This document shows, in pieces, positions 28,182 through 37,593 of a DNA stretch of 64,000 bases. Under the pieces are notes generated by a model. The model saw only the letters and a program-made list of their open reading frames with translations, had not been told where the DNA came from and ran no database searches. The stretch's first letter is position 1. The number at the start of each line of letters is the position of its first letter. The position numbers and the translations under genes were made by a program. The stretch comes from Thalassomonas sp. RHCl1 (lineage in GTDB: Bacteria > Pseudomonadota > Gammaproteobacteria > Enterobacterales > Alteromonadaceae): the NCBI RefSeq assembly GCF_947387555.1, contig NZ_CANDNZ010000004.1:248001-312000 (forward strand), read 5' to 3'.

Positions 28182-30263
28182 ATGATAAATTGCACTTTCA
28201 TGCCCCCTTTAAAACGCCTGGTACTGAGTGTTATGCTGCTACCGGCATTAACCTCTGCCGTGGCACCGATGATATCGCAGGCCCGGGAGGTATCTGTCCT
28301 GGAAACCCGTGGCGATAAAAGTGCTTTATTGCAGCAGCAGGCAGACATAACTTTTAGCCAGGGGCTTGATAACACCGACCAGCCCAACCTTATCACGGTC
28401 AACGAAGAACAAAGCTACCAAAGCGTAGACGGATTGGGATTTGCACTCACCCAGGCCAGTGCCCTGGCCATTTCCATGTTACCGCCAGCTAAACAGGATG
28501 CACTGTTAAATGAATTATTCCACCCGGTCACCGGAAACGGTATTTCCCTGTTACGTATCACCCTGGGGGCATCGGATTTAAGTGCTTCCTTATATAGCTA
28601 TAACGAAGCCGTGACCAGCGATAACGCCTTTACTCCGGATCCCGGCAAACGCTATTACATTAACCTGCCCGCCCATAATGCCCGCATCGGTGCCAGCGGC
28701 GACAGTGAAGATGCCTACACCGGCGACAATGCAGCATCGGGAGCCGACTTTCAGTGGCAATTTGTGCCTGCCGGCGACGGCTACTGGTATATCGACCGGG
28801 CAGCAGGCGGCCCTTTGGCCAGACTACGCACCGATGATACCAACATGGCGGATATGCACGGCAGCGCCACCGGCACCTGGGAAAAATGGCAGCTCACGCC
28901 GGGAGAGATCCCGGGCAGTTATTTTTTATCCCTGCCGCTAAAAGGTGTTGGCAACCATGACAGATTGCAGGTAGACGATAATAAACTGGTGCGTATGGTG
29001 GATAACGATCAAAGCGCCGGCACCTGGGAGTCTTTTACCTTTACCGAGGTTACAGATACTGACAGCTTCAGCCTGGCCGGCCCTGATCTGGACAGCTTAA
29101 TACCGGTCTTAAAAAAAATCCGCGCCATTAACCCTGAGATAAAACTGCTCGCCAGTCCCTGGAGCGCACCGCGATGGATGAAAACCAATAACCACTGGAT
29201 CGGCGGCCGCCTTAAAGGTGAGCACTATGGCGATCTGGCATTGTATTTAAAAAAATACCTCGATGCCATGGCGGCTCAGGAATTGGATATTTGGGGACTG
29301 ACGGTACAGAATGAGCCGGAAAACGGTCATAACGAGCCCAGCATGCTGATGAGTGCGGGTGAGCAATATGATTTCATTGAAAACCATCTTGGCCCGTTAT
29401 TAAAAAACTCTGCCCACAGCCAGGTGAAAATTTTAGGTTTTGATCATAACTGCGACAACACCAGCTTTCCTATCCAGGTGGCACAAAGCCAGTATGTCGA
29501 CGGCTCCGCCTTCCATCTTTATGGCGGCGATATCAGTGCCATGAGTACAGTCAAACAAAGCTCGGGCAAGGATGTCTATTTTACCGAGCAGTGGACCGGG
29601 CTGCCAAGTGGCAGCAGTGAAGCAGAATTAACCGATGCTTTTAACCAGGACTTGGGCTGGCATATGGAAAATGTGGTGATTGGGGCAACCCGCAACTGGT
29701 CGAAAACGGTGTTAGAGTGGAACCTGTTTACCTCGCCGAGCACTGCCCAAAGGGGTTGTCTCAACTGCATGGGCGCCATGACCTTAAATGAAAGCAATTT
29801 AACCGTCAACAGGAATGTCTCCTATTACATTATTTCCCAGCTCTCAAAAGTCTTGCAGGCAGGTGCCGTACGCATAAATTCTGGTGAAATCAGCGGCGAT
29901 CTCCACCACAGCGCCTTTAAAAACCCGGATAATTCTTATGTACTGCTCGCCTACAATGCTTCCTGGGCTCAGGCGAAAAACACAACCGTCAGCTGGCGGG
30001 GGCAATATTTCCAATATCCGCTCCCGCCGCGCACCGCAGTGACCTTTCGCTGGTCGGAAGCAGATAGCAGCAACGGCGTCAGCTGTGACGACATCAACAT
30101 CTACCCCGACTGGTTAAGGAAAGATTTTCCCGAGGGAGACTACAGCCATAACGATAGCGGCGATCTTATGGTGTATCAGGGGAGTTTATATCAGAGTAAC
30201 TGGTACACCAACAGCCAGCCCGGCAGCGATGCCTCCTGGAGCTTGCTCGGCGTATGCCGTTAA
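28182..30263 (+). CDS. Secreted GH30 glycosidase with an inserted domain and C-terminal CBM5/12
   Basis: A 693-aa secreted enzyme of glycoside hydrolase family 30 (glucosylceramidase / beta-1,6-glucanase type). The signal peptide is about 1-33. The GH30 barrel starts YQSVDGLGFALTQASALAI; the acid/base Glu is in LTVQNEPENGHNEP (near 376) and the nucleophile in VYFTEQWTG (near 467). A block of about 140 residues (153-293), with repeated Trp and GxWE/GTWE-type motifs (FQWQFVPAGDGYWYIDR, GTWEKWQLTP, GTWESFTF), interrupts the barrel; it resembles a beta-trefoil or ricin-type carbohydrate-binding domain. The C-terminus (635-693) is a CBM5/12 closely similar to that of the GH5 protein. The ATG at 28182 has AAGGAAAG upstream. 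Confidence 0.9.
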   Translation: MINCTFMPPLKRLVLSVMLLPALTSAVAPMISQAREVSVLETRGDKSALLQQQADITFSQGLDNTDQPNLITVNEEQSYQSVDGLGFALTQASALAISMLPPAKQDALLNELFHPVTGNGISLLRITLGASDLSASLYSYNEAVTSDNAFTPDPGKRYYINLPAHNARIGASGDSEDAYTGDNAASGADFQWQFVPAGDGYWYIDRAAGGPLARLRTDDTNMADMHGSATGTWEKWQLTPGEIPGSYFLSLPLKGVGNHDRLQVDDNKLVRMVDNDQSAGTWESFTFTEVTDTDSFSLAGPDLDSLIPVLKKIRAINPEIKLLASPWSAPRWMKTNNHWIGGRLKGEHYGDLALYLKKYLDAMAAQELDIWGLTVQNEPENGHNEPSMLMSAGEQYDFIENHLGPLLKNSAHSQVKILGFDHNCDNTSFPIQVAQSQYVDGSAFHLYGGDISAMSTVKQSSGKDVYFTEQWTGLPSGSSEAELTDAFNQDLGWHMENVVIGATRNWSKTVLEWNLFTSPSTAQRGCLNCMGAMTLNESNLTVNRNVSYYIISQLSKVLQAGAVRINSGEISGDLHHSAFKNPDNSYVLLAYNASWAQAKNTTVSWRGQYFQYPLPPRTAVTFRWSEADSSNGVSCDDINIYPDWLRKDFPEGDYSHNDSGDLMVYQGSLYQSNWYTNSQPGSDASWSLLGVCR

Positions 30264-30473
30264 TCAGAGAGAAATGATGCAAAGCCGGTAAAATTTGCCC
30301 TTGTCTTAAAAAATGCTTTTTATTCCGTAAATTAAACCGGCTCTGTTCAAACAAGATCAGGGGCAAAGAGGAATAAATTAAAAACCGATAATTAATCCCG
30401 GCACTTGAGTTTGCTCACTTTTAATCTAATCTCTTTTTTAATTGCCAGTTAAATTTTGCATAGGGAATCATGC

Positions 30474-32501
30474 GTGTTGGGCTTTTGGAGGTTTCATCCT
30501 GTTAACAATCCGGCCTACTTCTTAGTGGAAGGTCATTTTAATTTTCTTCTGGTCCCTTTATCTATCCTTGTTGCCGGTTTTGCCGCTTATTCTGCGTTAG
30601 TGGTATTAATGCAAACCTGGGATATTCATGCCGGAAAAAATAAGCCGTTATGGTATGTCTTTGGCAGTTTAGTGTTAGGTTTAGGGATCTGGGCAATGCA
30701 CTTTATCGGTATGCTCGCCCATGTCATACCGATAAATATGCCATACGATGTTACGGTAACTTTTCTCTCCGTGTTTCCTGCAATTATTGGTGCCTTCTTT
30801 ACTTTATATCTTCTCTCATCCGAGCGCTTCACTGTACTTAATACTCAAATGGCCGCCTTATCTTTATCCCTTGGCATCAGCCTGATGCATTTTATTGGCA
30901 TGGAAGCCATCATGATTGCGGGAAAAATGATTTATGACTTCACTTTATTTGTTGCCTCATTGCTCTTTGCCCATATCCTGGCGAGCTTTGCCGTTTATCT
31001 GATCACGCTTGTTCACAAATACAGAAAAAATGAATTATCGCTCCGCCTGGCCTGTGCAGCAGTTATCGGGGCAGCTATTTCGGGCATGCATTATATCGCC
31101 ACGGCATCAGTCAGTTTTTATCAGCAACAAGCAGCCAACTCCCTGTCCCCACAAATGTCGACGCAATCCCAGGTGCTTTCCCTGATCATCGCAGCCGTTG
31201 TCGCCGTATTTGTCGCTGCCACGATTTTAATGGCGTTAATAGAGCAGAGATTACAAGCCGCAGAAGATATCGCCAGGGCGAGCCAGGCAAGAGAGCAAGA
31301 TATTATCGAGCACTTAGCTAATGGCTGGTTCGTGATCAATGATAAGGGCCATATACACCAATATAACTCTACCGCATTAACCATGTTTAACTATAAACCC
31401 CAGAAATTAGATAACTGCGCCCTGGAACAGTTAATGCCGTCAATTACCCGGGAAAAGCTTATCAAAGAAATCAAGGGAGAGCAGAAAGAAATCATCGGCC
31501 AGACCTTAATTTTAGAAGGCGCAAAAGCAAACGGCGACCGTTTTCCCATCGAAGTTACTTTCTCAAAAATGACCTTAGTGATTGATTTTAAGCTCATGTT
31601 TAATTGTATTGTCAGAGATATCACCTCCCGGGTGCAACTGGAAACGCAATTGCGCCATGCCATGAAATTGGAGTCTATCGGTGAGATGGCTTCAGGCATC
31701 GCCCATGAAATCAACACTCCAATCCAGTATGTATCAGATAATACAGCTTTTTTACAGGAAGCTTTTGCCAATATGCTCACCGCTCTCCAGGCCAGTCAAG
31801 ACTATCTTGACCATCACAAGCCTGAAGGCAGCGAAGCGGTTAAGGCACAGCTAAAAAAAGCCGACCTTAACTTTTTAACCGAAGAAGTCCCCCTTGCACT
31901 GTCCCAGTCACTGGAAGGACTAGCGCGTATTTCTACGATTGTCGGTGCGATGAAGTCTTTTTCTCATTCCAGCAGAGGTGAGATGATGTTAACCAACATC
32001 ACTGAAGCGATAGAAACAACCTTAACGGTAGCCCAGAGCGAGTGGCGGCATGTCGCTGAAGTCGAAACCATTTTTGACAGCTCCTTACCCAGGGTTATGT
32101 GTCTGCGGGATGAATTTAACCAGGTTATCCTCAATATTGTCGTTAACGCCGCCCACGCTATCGCAGAGAAATTTACCGCTGATGATACAAGAGGAAAAAT
32201 CATTATCCGTACCCACCAGGACAATACGGACGCGATTATTACCATAAAAGATAACGGTACCGGGATGACAGAAAAAATCCTCAACCGCATATTCGATCCT
32301 TTTTACACCACAAAAGATGTAGGCAAAGGAACGGGGCAAGGTCTGAGTATGGCTTACAATGTCATCGTAGAACAACACCAAGGTAAATTATATGCACAGT
32401 CCGTATACGGCGAAGGAACCGTTTTTACCATACAATTACCGATCAAGTCGGAGCTGGTAGCCACAACCGACCAAGCCGCCGATCAGGAAGCAATCGCGTA
32501 A
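30474..32501 (+). CDS. MHYT-domain sensor histidine kinase
   Basis: A 675-aa membrane kinase. The N-terminal MHYT sensor (about 15-240) has seven hydrophobic helices with three repeats of the metal-binding motif: AMHFIGM, LMHFIGM and GMHYIA. MHYT domains are proposed to sense O2, CO or NO through bound copper. A PAS domain follows (about 270-385), then HisKA with the acceptor in ASGIAHEINTPIQYVSD and a HATPase (NIVVNAAHAI, IKDNGTGM, GKGTGQGLSMAYNVI). The start is uncertain: GTG at 30474 has AGGGA seven bases upstream, and a TTG at 30456 is also in frame. It is followed 21 bases later by an HDOD response regulator, its likely partner. Confidence 0.9.
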   Translation: MLGFWRFHPVNNPAYFLVEGHFNFLLVPLSILVAGFAAYSALVVLMQTWDIHAGKNKPLWYVFGSLVLGLGIWAMHFIGMLAHVIPINMPYDVTVTFLSVFPAIIGAFFTLYLLSSERFTVLNTQMAALSLSLGISLMHFIGMEAIMIAGKMIYDFTLFVASLLFAHILASFAVYLITLVHKYRKNELSLRLACAAVIGAAISGMHYIATASVSFYQQQAANSLSPQMSTQSQVLSLIIAAVVAVFVAATILMALIEQRLQAAEDIARASQAREQDIIEHLANGWFVINDKGHIHQYNSTALTMFNYKPQKLDNCALEQLMPSITREKLIKEIKGEQKEIIGQTLILEGAKANGDRFPIEVTFSKMTLVIDFKLMFNCIVRDITSRVQLETQLRHAMKLESIGEMASGIAHEINTPIQYVSDNTAFLQEAFANMLTALQASQDYLDHHKPEGSEAVKAQLKKADLNFLTEEVPLALSQSLEGLARISTIVGAMKSFSHSSRGEMMLTNITEAIETTLTVAQSEWRHVAEVETIFDSSLPRVMCLRDEFNQVILNIVVNAAHAIAEKFTADDTRGKIIIRTHQDNTDAIITIKDNGTGMTEKILNRIFDPFYTTKDVGKGTGQGLSMAYNVIVEQHQGKLYAQSVYGEGTVFTIQLPIKSELVATTDQAADQEAIA

Positions 32502-32522
32502 TATGATAAGGAAGTTTATGCT

Positions 32523-33653
32523 ATGAAAGCCATGTTTGTTGATGATGAGCCTTTAGTGTTAAAGGGCATACAACGCTCTTTATATAACTGCGGCTACGAA
32601 ATTGTTTTTGCCGAAGATGCCCTGGAAGCTTTATTTTTGCTGACCCAGGAAAAGATAGATTTAATCGTCACAGATATGCGGATGCCAAAAATGGATGGCG
32701 CAGACCTGCTCGAAAAAATCACTAAATTCTATCCCGACATGGTACGCATCATCTTATCCGGGCATGCCGATGAAGAAGCTTCACTAAAAGCAAGTTTGGT
32801 TGCCCATCAATGGCTGACAAAACCCAGCAAACCCGAGATGTTGCTCAACTTAATAGAAAACATTAAACAGGTACGCACGGCTTTGCCCGACCTGGCTATT
32901 CGCAAACAGCTTGGCAGCATTAAAACCTTGCCCTCCCCCCCGAGAACCTATATCCGGCTGAACTCGATATTACAGCACGATGCTACCAACATGGAGAGAT
33001 TTGCCGAAGTCATCGCCGAAGATTCCTCGCTGGTGGCTAAAATTCTCCAACTATCCAACAGCTCCTTTTTTATCAATTCAAGAGAAGTCTGCGATATCAC
33101 AGAAGCGATCACCCGTTTAGGGGTCGATATTATTGTCAGCATAGTCGCCGCCACAGAGTTACACGCGCAAATATACGAACCTCCTGGTTTTTCTGTACTG
33201 GCGGAGCAGACACGCGGGTTAGCCGTGGGCCGCCTGGCCCACTTTATTGCAGCCCCCGAATTCAAGCAGGAAGCCATGCTGGCGGGTTTACTGCACAACA
33301 TAGGTAAATTTATCCTGCCTGAAATATCTGCCAGCTCCCTGGATACTTACCTGGCCTTAAAAAAAGACAATAGAGACAATATTGAACTCGAACGTGAGCT
33401 GTTTGGTATTGAGCATAGCCAGCTGGGCGGCTACTTATTGCATATATGGAACTTTCCCTACCACCTTATCGAAACCCTGCTGTCATTCCGCCACCCTAAT
33501 GCCTTGACAAAAAAGCCCTTTACTTCAAGTGCAGCTGTCTATGTCGCCTATTGCCTAATCAATCAATACCCTATAAACAGGGAATTTATCAAGCATTTTG
33601 ACATAGCAGAAAAAGTTAAACACTGGCGTAACAAGGCTGATAACTATCGTTAA
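32523..33653 (+). CDS. Response regulator with HDOD output domain
   Basis: A 376-aa regulator. Residues 1-118 are a receiver domain (MFVDDEPLVLKGIQ, phospho-Asp in LIVTDMRMPKMDG, Lys in WLTKPSK). Residues 140-340 form an HDOD domain (LQLSNSSFF, GLLHNIGKFILPE, HSQLGGYLLHIWN), a divergent HD fold seen in signalling proteins that usually lack phosphodiesterase activity. The short spacing to the MHYT kinase suggests one operon and a cognate pair. HDOD proteins are linked to motility, biofilm and second-messenger control; the exact output here is not known. Confidence 0.92.
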   Translation: MKAMFVDDEPLVLKGIQRSLYNCGYEIVFAEDALEALFLLTQEKIDLIVTDMRMPKMDGADLLEKITKFYPDMVRIILSGHADEEASLKASLVAHQWLTKPSKPEMLLNLIENIKQVRTALPDLAIRKQLGSIKTLPSPPRTYIRLNSILQHDATNMERFAEVIAEDSSLVAKILQLSNSSFFINSREVCDITEAITRLGVDIIVSIVAATELHAQIYEPPGFSVLAEQTRGLAVGRLAHFIAAPEFKQEAMLAGLLHNIGKFILPEISASSLDTYLALKKDNRDNIELERELFGIEHSQLGGYLLHIWNFPYHLIETLLSFRHPNALTKKPFTSSAAVYVAYCLINQYPINREFIKHFDIAEKVKHWRNKADNYR

Positions 33654-33982
33654 ACGGATGAATAGTAACGCATAATAAGTCAGCCATTTTTACCAAAATG
33701 CTGCTAATTCCGTATCGATAACGATTGCCCTTAAAGACATCTAATATCCTGAGCTGTTAATACCGGGCTTTTTCAAAAAGCCTCATTTTTAATAGCACTA
33801 ACAGCTTTGACAGGTAAAAAGCACTCGCGGGCCGCCGCCACGCTTATGCCAACAGGGAAGAAACGGCTCTAAAAAGCAATAAATTAAAATGGCCGGGCAA
33901 ACCAAAAACAGTAAAATCAGCAAAACCAGTGTTGGCTTTGCTGATTTTAAAATAGGCGAGTTAAAACAGTGTCGAAAATGGT
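33654..33982. other. Convergent intergenic region
   Basis: No gene is supported between the HDOD regulator (plus) and the Cys-rich small protein (minus). The only clear structure is the hairpin at 33913-33948. Confidence 0.5.
33913..33948. terminator. Bidirectional terminator candidate
   Basis: A perfect 12-base stem AAAATCAGCAAA / TTTGCTGATTTT with a 12-base loop sits 35 bases beyond the stop of the Cys-rich protein gene (minus strand) and 260 bases beyond the HDOD gene. A/T-rich ends fit termination in both directions. Confidence 0.75.
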
Positions 33983-34219
33983 TTAAAAGGGGGCTACACC
34001 ACAGTTTTCTAAACAGCTAAAGTTTTGGTCAAAACAAGCCATTTGCTCTTCCATGCCCGATGCTTCCCTCATACAGATATTAAGGACAAGAGTACATGTA
34101 TCCGCACATGACCTGACTTTTGCCGTAGTAGGAACACTGATACTCATGCCAATGCCAAGTGCCAGCATCGCCAGGGAAGCTGTTTTTTTATTTAATTTTG
34201 TTATTTTTTTTGATTTCAT
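33983..34219 (-). CDS. Small secreted Cys-rich protein
   Basis: A 78-aa protein with a signal peptide (LAMLALGIGMSISVPTTA, cleavage about residue 33). The mature part is about 45 residues with six cysteines (RSCADTCTLVLNICMRE ... ACFDQNFSCLENCG), spaced C-x3-C-x6-C then C-x6-C-x3-C. This mirror-like pattern could form three disulfides in a helical hairpin. AGGGAAAAG precedes the ATG. No family is recognised. It is alone and has its own terminator. Confidence 0.65.
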   Translation of the reverse strand: MKSKKITKLNKKTASLAMLALGIGMSISVPTTAKVRSCADTCTLVLNICMREASGMEEQMACFDQNFSCLENCGVAPF

Positions 34220-34605
34220 TATCTTTTCCCTAATTCAAAAATAAAATAAAGCCTTCATCATGAAGCGCCTAAATAACATACTGAAGCAAAAGTTAAATAT
34301 CAAGATGCATGTTAATATTTTGTTTTTATAAGGTGTATTTTATGTAGAGCCCATTACTTTTAAGGGAAGATATCAATAATAGCAGCATTGTCTCCTGGCT
34401 TCGGATTGAGCTCTTCTAACACCACAGCACGTTCCGGCCATGAGAATATAACCAAGTCATGTGTACAGGACCAGTAAAGATAGGGGCCATATGTATTACC
34501 AGGAAGCTGCTTACCGCTAAGCAAGGCTATTGAGTTGACAGCATAAAATATCTTATCAATATTAATCAGTCGCTTTCTACGTCATATGACTCAATGGAGC
34601 GGCAA
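34220..34605. other. Intergenic region with an open-frame remnant
   Basis: This region separates two minus-strand genes. It holds the promoter of the Cys-rich protein and a coding-like open frame without a good start codon, listed separately at 34363-34578. Confidence 0.4.
34363..34578 (-). pseudogene. Open frame without start codon (possible gene remnant)
   Basis: On the minus strand an open frame of about 70 codons ends in a TAA at 34363. It reads KIFYAVNSIALLSGKQLPGN, then TYGPYLYWSCTHDLVIFSWP and ERAVVLEELNPKPGDNAAII before DIFP. The amino-acid make-up looks like real protein, but there is no ATG or GTG with a ribosome site, and a stop lies just upstream. It may be the C-terminal fragment of a lost gene. 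No family is recognised. Confidence 0.3.
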
Positions 34606-35343
34606 CTATTCTTGGTAGCCAAAGTTCGCCATCAAGGGCAAATGATCCGATAGCTGGGGCTCATTCACTAAACTTAGCCGCTCACAGTGCAGCAAATCGC
34701 AGTTACGAAAATAGATACGGTCAAGGGGCAACAGCGGTAAAATCGCAGGAAATGTCCTGGCATAACGGCCTTTCGCCACCTTAAAAGCTTCTTGCAGCCC
34801 CAATTGCCCGGTTAATAACCGTGAGGCATTCTGTAACCAGTCATTCATATCGCCGGCAAGGATCAAACCGGCACCTTCCGGCACCTGCTCCCTGACATAA
34901 CGGCATATGCGCTGCAGCTGTTTACGGCGCCCCGCTTCAAGTAAATCCAGGTGTACGCATAATAAATGGCATTCCTGCTCCGGGTTGGCTTCATTGGCAA
35001 TAACCCCATGCAGCACCCCTCTGTGCTCAAAGCGGTTGGTGGAGATATCCTGATTGCACCAGTTGATAAAGGGGAACTTGCTTAAAATGGCATTGCCGTG
35101 ATGGCCGGCATCATAAACGGCATTTTTGCCGTAGGCATAATGCTGCCAGACAGAGTCGGCCAAATATTCAAACTGGCTGACATCGATTTTACGCCTGGCA
35201 TCCCCGGCAACCTCCTGCAAAAAGACAACATCGGCCCCGGCCCTGCGGATCAAGCGACGGATATTGTCCAGCACCCATTTGCGGTTACCCATATTCATCC
35301 CTTTATGGATGTTGTAAGACAGTACTTTTATTGCTTGTTGCAT
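34606..35343 (-). CDS. Endonuclease/exonuclease/phosphatase family protein (YbhP-like)
   Basis: A 245-aa protein of the EEP superfamily. Conserved points are SYNIHKG (Asn), VFLQEV (metal-binding Glu), HHGNAILSKFP, the LCVHLDLL segment, LAGDMNDW (Asp/Asn) and the C-terminal LSDHLPLMA (catalytic Asp-His). It is best compared with E. coli YbhP, which is encoded next to cardiolipin synthase ClsB (ybhO), the same neighbour as here. The substrate could be a phosphodiester in lipid or nucleic acid. The ATG at 35343 is chosen over the upstream TTG. Confidence 0.88.
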   Translation of the reverse strand: MQQAIKVLSYNIHKGMNMGNRKWVLDNIRRLIRRAGADVVFLQEVAGDARRKIDVSQFEYLADSVWQHYAYGKNAVYDAGHHGNAILSKFPFINWCNQDISTNRFEHRGVLHGVIANEANPEQECHLLCVHLDLLEAGRRKQLQRICRYVREQVPEGAGLILAGDMNDWLQNASRLLTGQLGLQEAFKVAKGRYARTFPAILPLLPLDRIYFRNCDLLHCERLSLVNEPQLSDHLPLMANFGYQE

Positions 35344-35425
35344 AGCCGCACCCAAAATGCTGTTAACCGATCACCGGCCACCACATCTAATTATATAAAA
35401 GATAATTTGAGTTCATAGCGTATGC

Positions 35426-36586
35426 TCACATCCAGGACTTAAGGATAAGTAACACCCTGGCCAGTATTTTTTCCCACCAGCGCCCCTGGTTTAACTTATC
35501 CTGGGTGATTTCTACCGACAGACATTGATCGAGCAGAAACTGCTGCTCCAATGTTTTAATAGACTCCTCCCGCCGACAGACAATATCCAGCTCCAGATCA
35601 TGGAGCAAGCTGCGGTGATTGAGATTACTGGAGCCGACATAGGCAAAGTCATCAAAAAGCAACGTTTTGGCATGTAAAATACTCGGCTGATATTCAAAGA
35701 TCCTGACACCGCTGAGCAGCAAAATACGGTAATAAAAACGGGCGATCCAGGGGGCAAAAATCACATCCGACATCGACGGCAAAATCAAACGCACATCAAT
35801 ACCTTTTTTGGCCGCCCGGATCAGACTCAGTTGCAGCCTGGATACCGGGACAAAATAGGCGTTGGTGGCCCAAACCCGCTGCGTGGCAAAAATAATATTA
35901 TGATAAAGCTCACGGGCAAATAACCGCCGAAGGCGAATGGTAACATTGCTGCGCACTACAGAACCATACCTTAACGGCGGCAGGCTGCTTAAAGGCTCAC
36001 TGACCGGATATCGGCGGCGACACCAGATATAATCAAAAATAGCCGTGATCAGCTTCACCTGAAGGCCGCAAACCCGCACCCCGGTGTCGCGCCAGGCCCG
36101 GTTCTCCATATAACGCTGCATATGATATTGCACCAGGTTGAAACTGCCGATCCAGGCAATTTCATCATCAATCACACAGGACTTCCTGTGATCCCGGGTA
36201 TTGATTTTGCCCCATAAATGAAAAAAGCGATCCAGCAGGACATTTACCCGGGTCAGGGCTTTTAAAGGAAAACGCCAGGGATAGGGATGGTAGATTCTCA
36301 CTTCGATACCCGATTGTGCCAGCTGCTTTATGGTACTGGCATGCCATTGCGGCGAGCCGATGCCGTCGACCATGATACGTACCCTGACACCGCGCCCGCT
36401 CGCCGCCTGCAAAGCAGACAATATCTTATTGCCCAGGGCATCAAAACTAAAAATATAAAACGCCAGATCTATGGTGTGCCTGGCCCGGGAAATATCTAAC
36501 CCCAGCTGTTGGAAATACTCGTCTCCCCCGGTAAAAACCGTTTCCGACTGCCATGATTTTGTTGCCGGAACGCAGGTTTTGGTCAC
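35426..36586 (-). CDS. Phospholipase D family cardiolipin synthase (ClsB-like)
   Basis: A 386-aa protein with two HKD phospholipase D half-domains: NTRDHRKSCVIDDEIAWIGSFN (first HxK) and LHAKTLLFDDFAYVGSSNLNHRS (second HxK). The length and the lack of N-terminal membrane helices resemble ClsB of E. coli, which makes cardiolipin or transfers phosphatidyl groups at the membrane. The start is GTG at 36586 with AGAGG upstream; a TTG two codons earlier is also possible. The EEP gene lies 82 bases downstream on the same strand, as ybhO/ybhP do in E. coli. Confidence 0.88.
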   Translation of the reverse strand: MTKTCVPATKSWQSETVFTGGDEYFQQLGLDISRARHTIDLAFYIFSFDALGNKILSALQAASGRGVRVRIMVDGIGSPQWHASTIKQLAQSGIEVRIYHPYPWRFPLKALTRVNVLLDRFFHLWGKINTRDHRKSCVIDDEIAWIGSFNLVQYHMQRYMENRAWRDTGVRVCGLQVKLITAIFDYIWCRRRYPVSEPLSSLPPLRYGSVVRSNVTIRLRRLFARELYHNIIFATQRVWATNAYFVPVSRLQLSLIRAAKKGIDVRLILPSMSDVIFAPWIARFYYRILLLSGVRIFEYQPSILHAKTLLFDDFAYVGSSNLNHRSLLHDLELDIVCRREESIKTLEQQFLLDQCLSVEITQDKLNQGRWWEKILARVLLILKSWM

Positions 36587-36775
36587 TCTCAACCTCTTTG
36601 CAATAACAGCTTTTCGCTTAAGTGCTTGCCTTCATTTTAGCAAAAGAAATCTCTTATATTTTCAAATAAATAAGAAAAAATACTGCTTAATAGTATTTAT
36701 CGCCCGCCTTTGGCAAACCTTAATCACGACAGGCGATAAATACCTAGCTTGGCTAAACGCTATGGCTGTGGCAAC

Positions 36776-37357
36776 TTATCCTTTATACCAAAGCACATAG
36801 ACTTGCCTGTTGTCAGAGTGGTTAGCGGGATCTACGGCATATTCATGTCCGCCGTAAGGATACCAGCAATAGGAGCCAACATATTTACCTGTCATAAAAT
36901 TACCGTGCTGATCCCGTACCGCACAAATATAAGAGTTATAACTGCCCTCATTCATGGACTTTATCAGCAATTTACCCGGCTGAACCTGGGCTTCATTGGC
37001 GCGGTAATTAATCGCTTCCCATTCAACCAGGCCCGGTTGTGCCGCCAATACCTGATAATGGCTGTGACCTGACTCTTTCCCGTACCAGGGAGTATAGCAG
37101 TTGGTGCCGACCCTTTTACCCGGCACCCCGGCAAACTCCCGGCAAACATGCACAGAATTACCATTTTCCAGGCCCGGAGCAGCAACGGCATTTTGACGAA
37201 GCGGGTTATGGCTTAGTTGATCCAGCCAGCTACATCCTGAGTAATGCAGCTCATTATCACCCGAGCTGCATTCCATATACCTCTGCTCAGCCTGTACCGG
37301 TGCAGCAGTTAATCCGTTTAAGCCAATCACTAATGATAATGCTAACAAATGTTTCAT
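36776..37357 (-). CDS. Secreted DM9-repeat (DUF3421) protein
   Basis: A 193-aa exported protein: signal peptide about 1-23 (LALSLVIGLNGLTAAPVQAE). The mature part shows DM9-type repeats (HVCREFAGVPGKRVGTNCYTPW and VRDQHGNFMTGKYVGSYCWY), each with a conserved PGK/TGK turn and Cys-Tyr. DM9 domains are best known from animals (lectin-like pattern-recognition proteins) and occur in scattered bacteria. Carbohydrate binding is a reasonable guess. AAGGATTAG precedes the ATG. Phased GTAAAA repeats lie upstream. Confidence 0.8.
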   Translation of the reverse strand: MKHLLALSLVIGLNGLTAAPVQAEQRYMECSSGDNELHYSGCSWLDQLSHNPLRQNAVAAPGLENGNSVHVCREFAGVPGKRVGTNCYTPWYGKESGHSHYQVLAAQPGLVEWEAINYRANEAQVQPGKLLIKSMNEGSYNSYICAVRDQHGNFMTGKYVGSYCWYPYGGHEYAVDPANHSDNRQVYVLWYKG

Positions 37358-37444
37358 TAATCTAATCCTTTATACATAAATTTCAATTGTGTATGTGTAG
37401 ACAACCTGATTTGGATGTCGTGGAGCATCATCGGCCTTCCCGGG

Positions 37445-37483
37445 AGTGAAAATCGAGTAAAAGAGGATAAAACTAAGGTAAAA
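37445..37483. repeat. Phased GTAAAA-type direct repeats upstream of the DM9 gene
   Basis: Four A-rich words start at 37446 (GTGAAAA), 37457 (GTAAAA), 37466 (GATAAAA) and 37478 (GTAAAA), spaced about 9-12 bases. They lie about 90-130 bases before the DM9 start. A very similar array is found at 44561-44609. Direct repeats at about one helical turn are typical of OmpR/PhoB-type winged-helix binding sites. Confidence 0.45.
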
Positions 37484-37593
37484 GTGCATTTATCTTTATG
37501 TAAATATGAAATTAGTAATAGCTATGTTCCTTTAAATTGCAGGCACACGGTGTAAAGGCGGCTTTGCGTGCATTTAGTGTTGCTGTTCATTAT

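Noticed and set aside
30470-30505. 12-codon ORF (MRVGLLEVSSC) overlapping the MHYT kinase start, considered as a leader peptide
   Set aside because: Its ATG is only 3 bases from the AGGGA site, which fits the GTG of the kinase at 30474 better.
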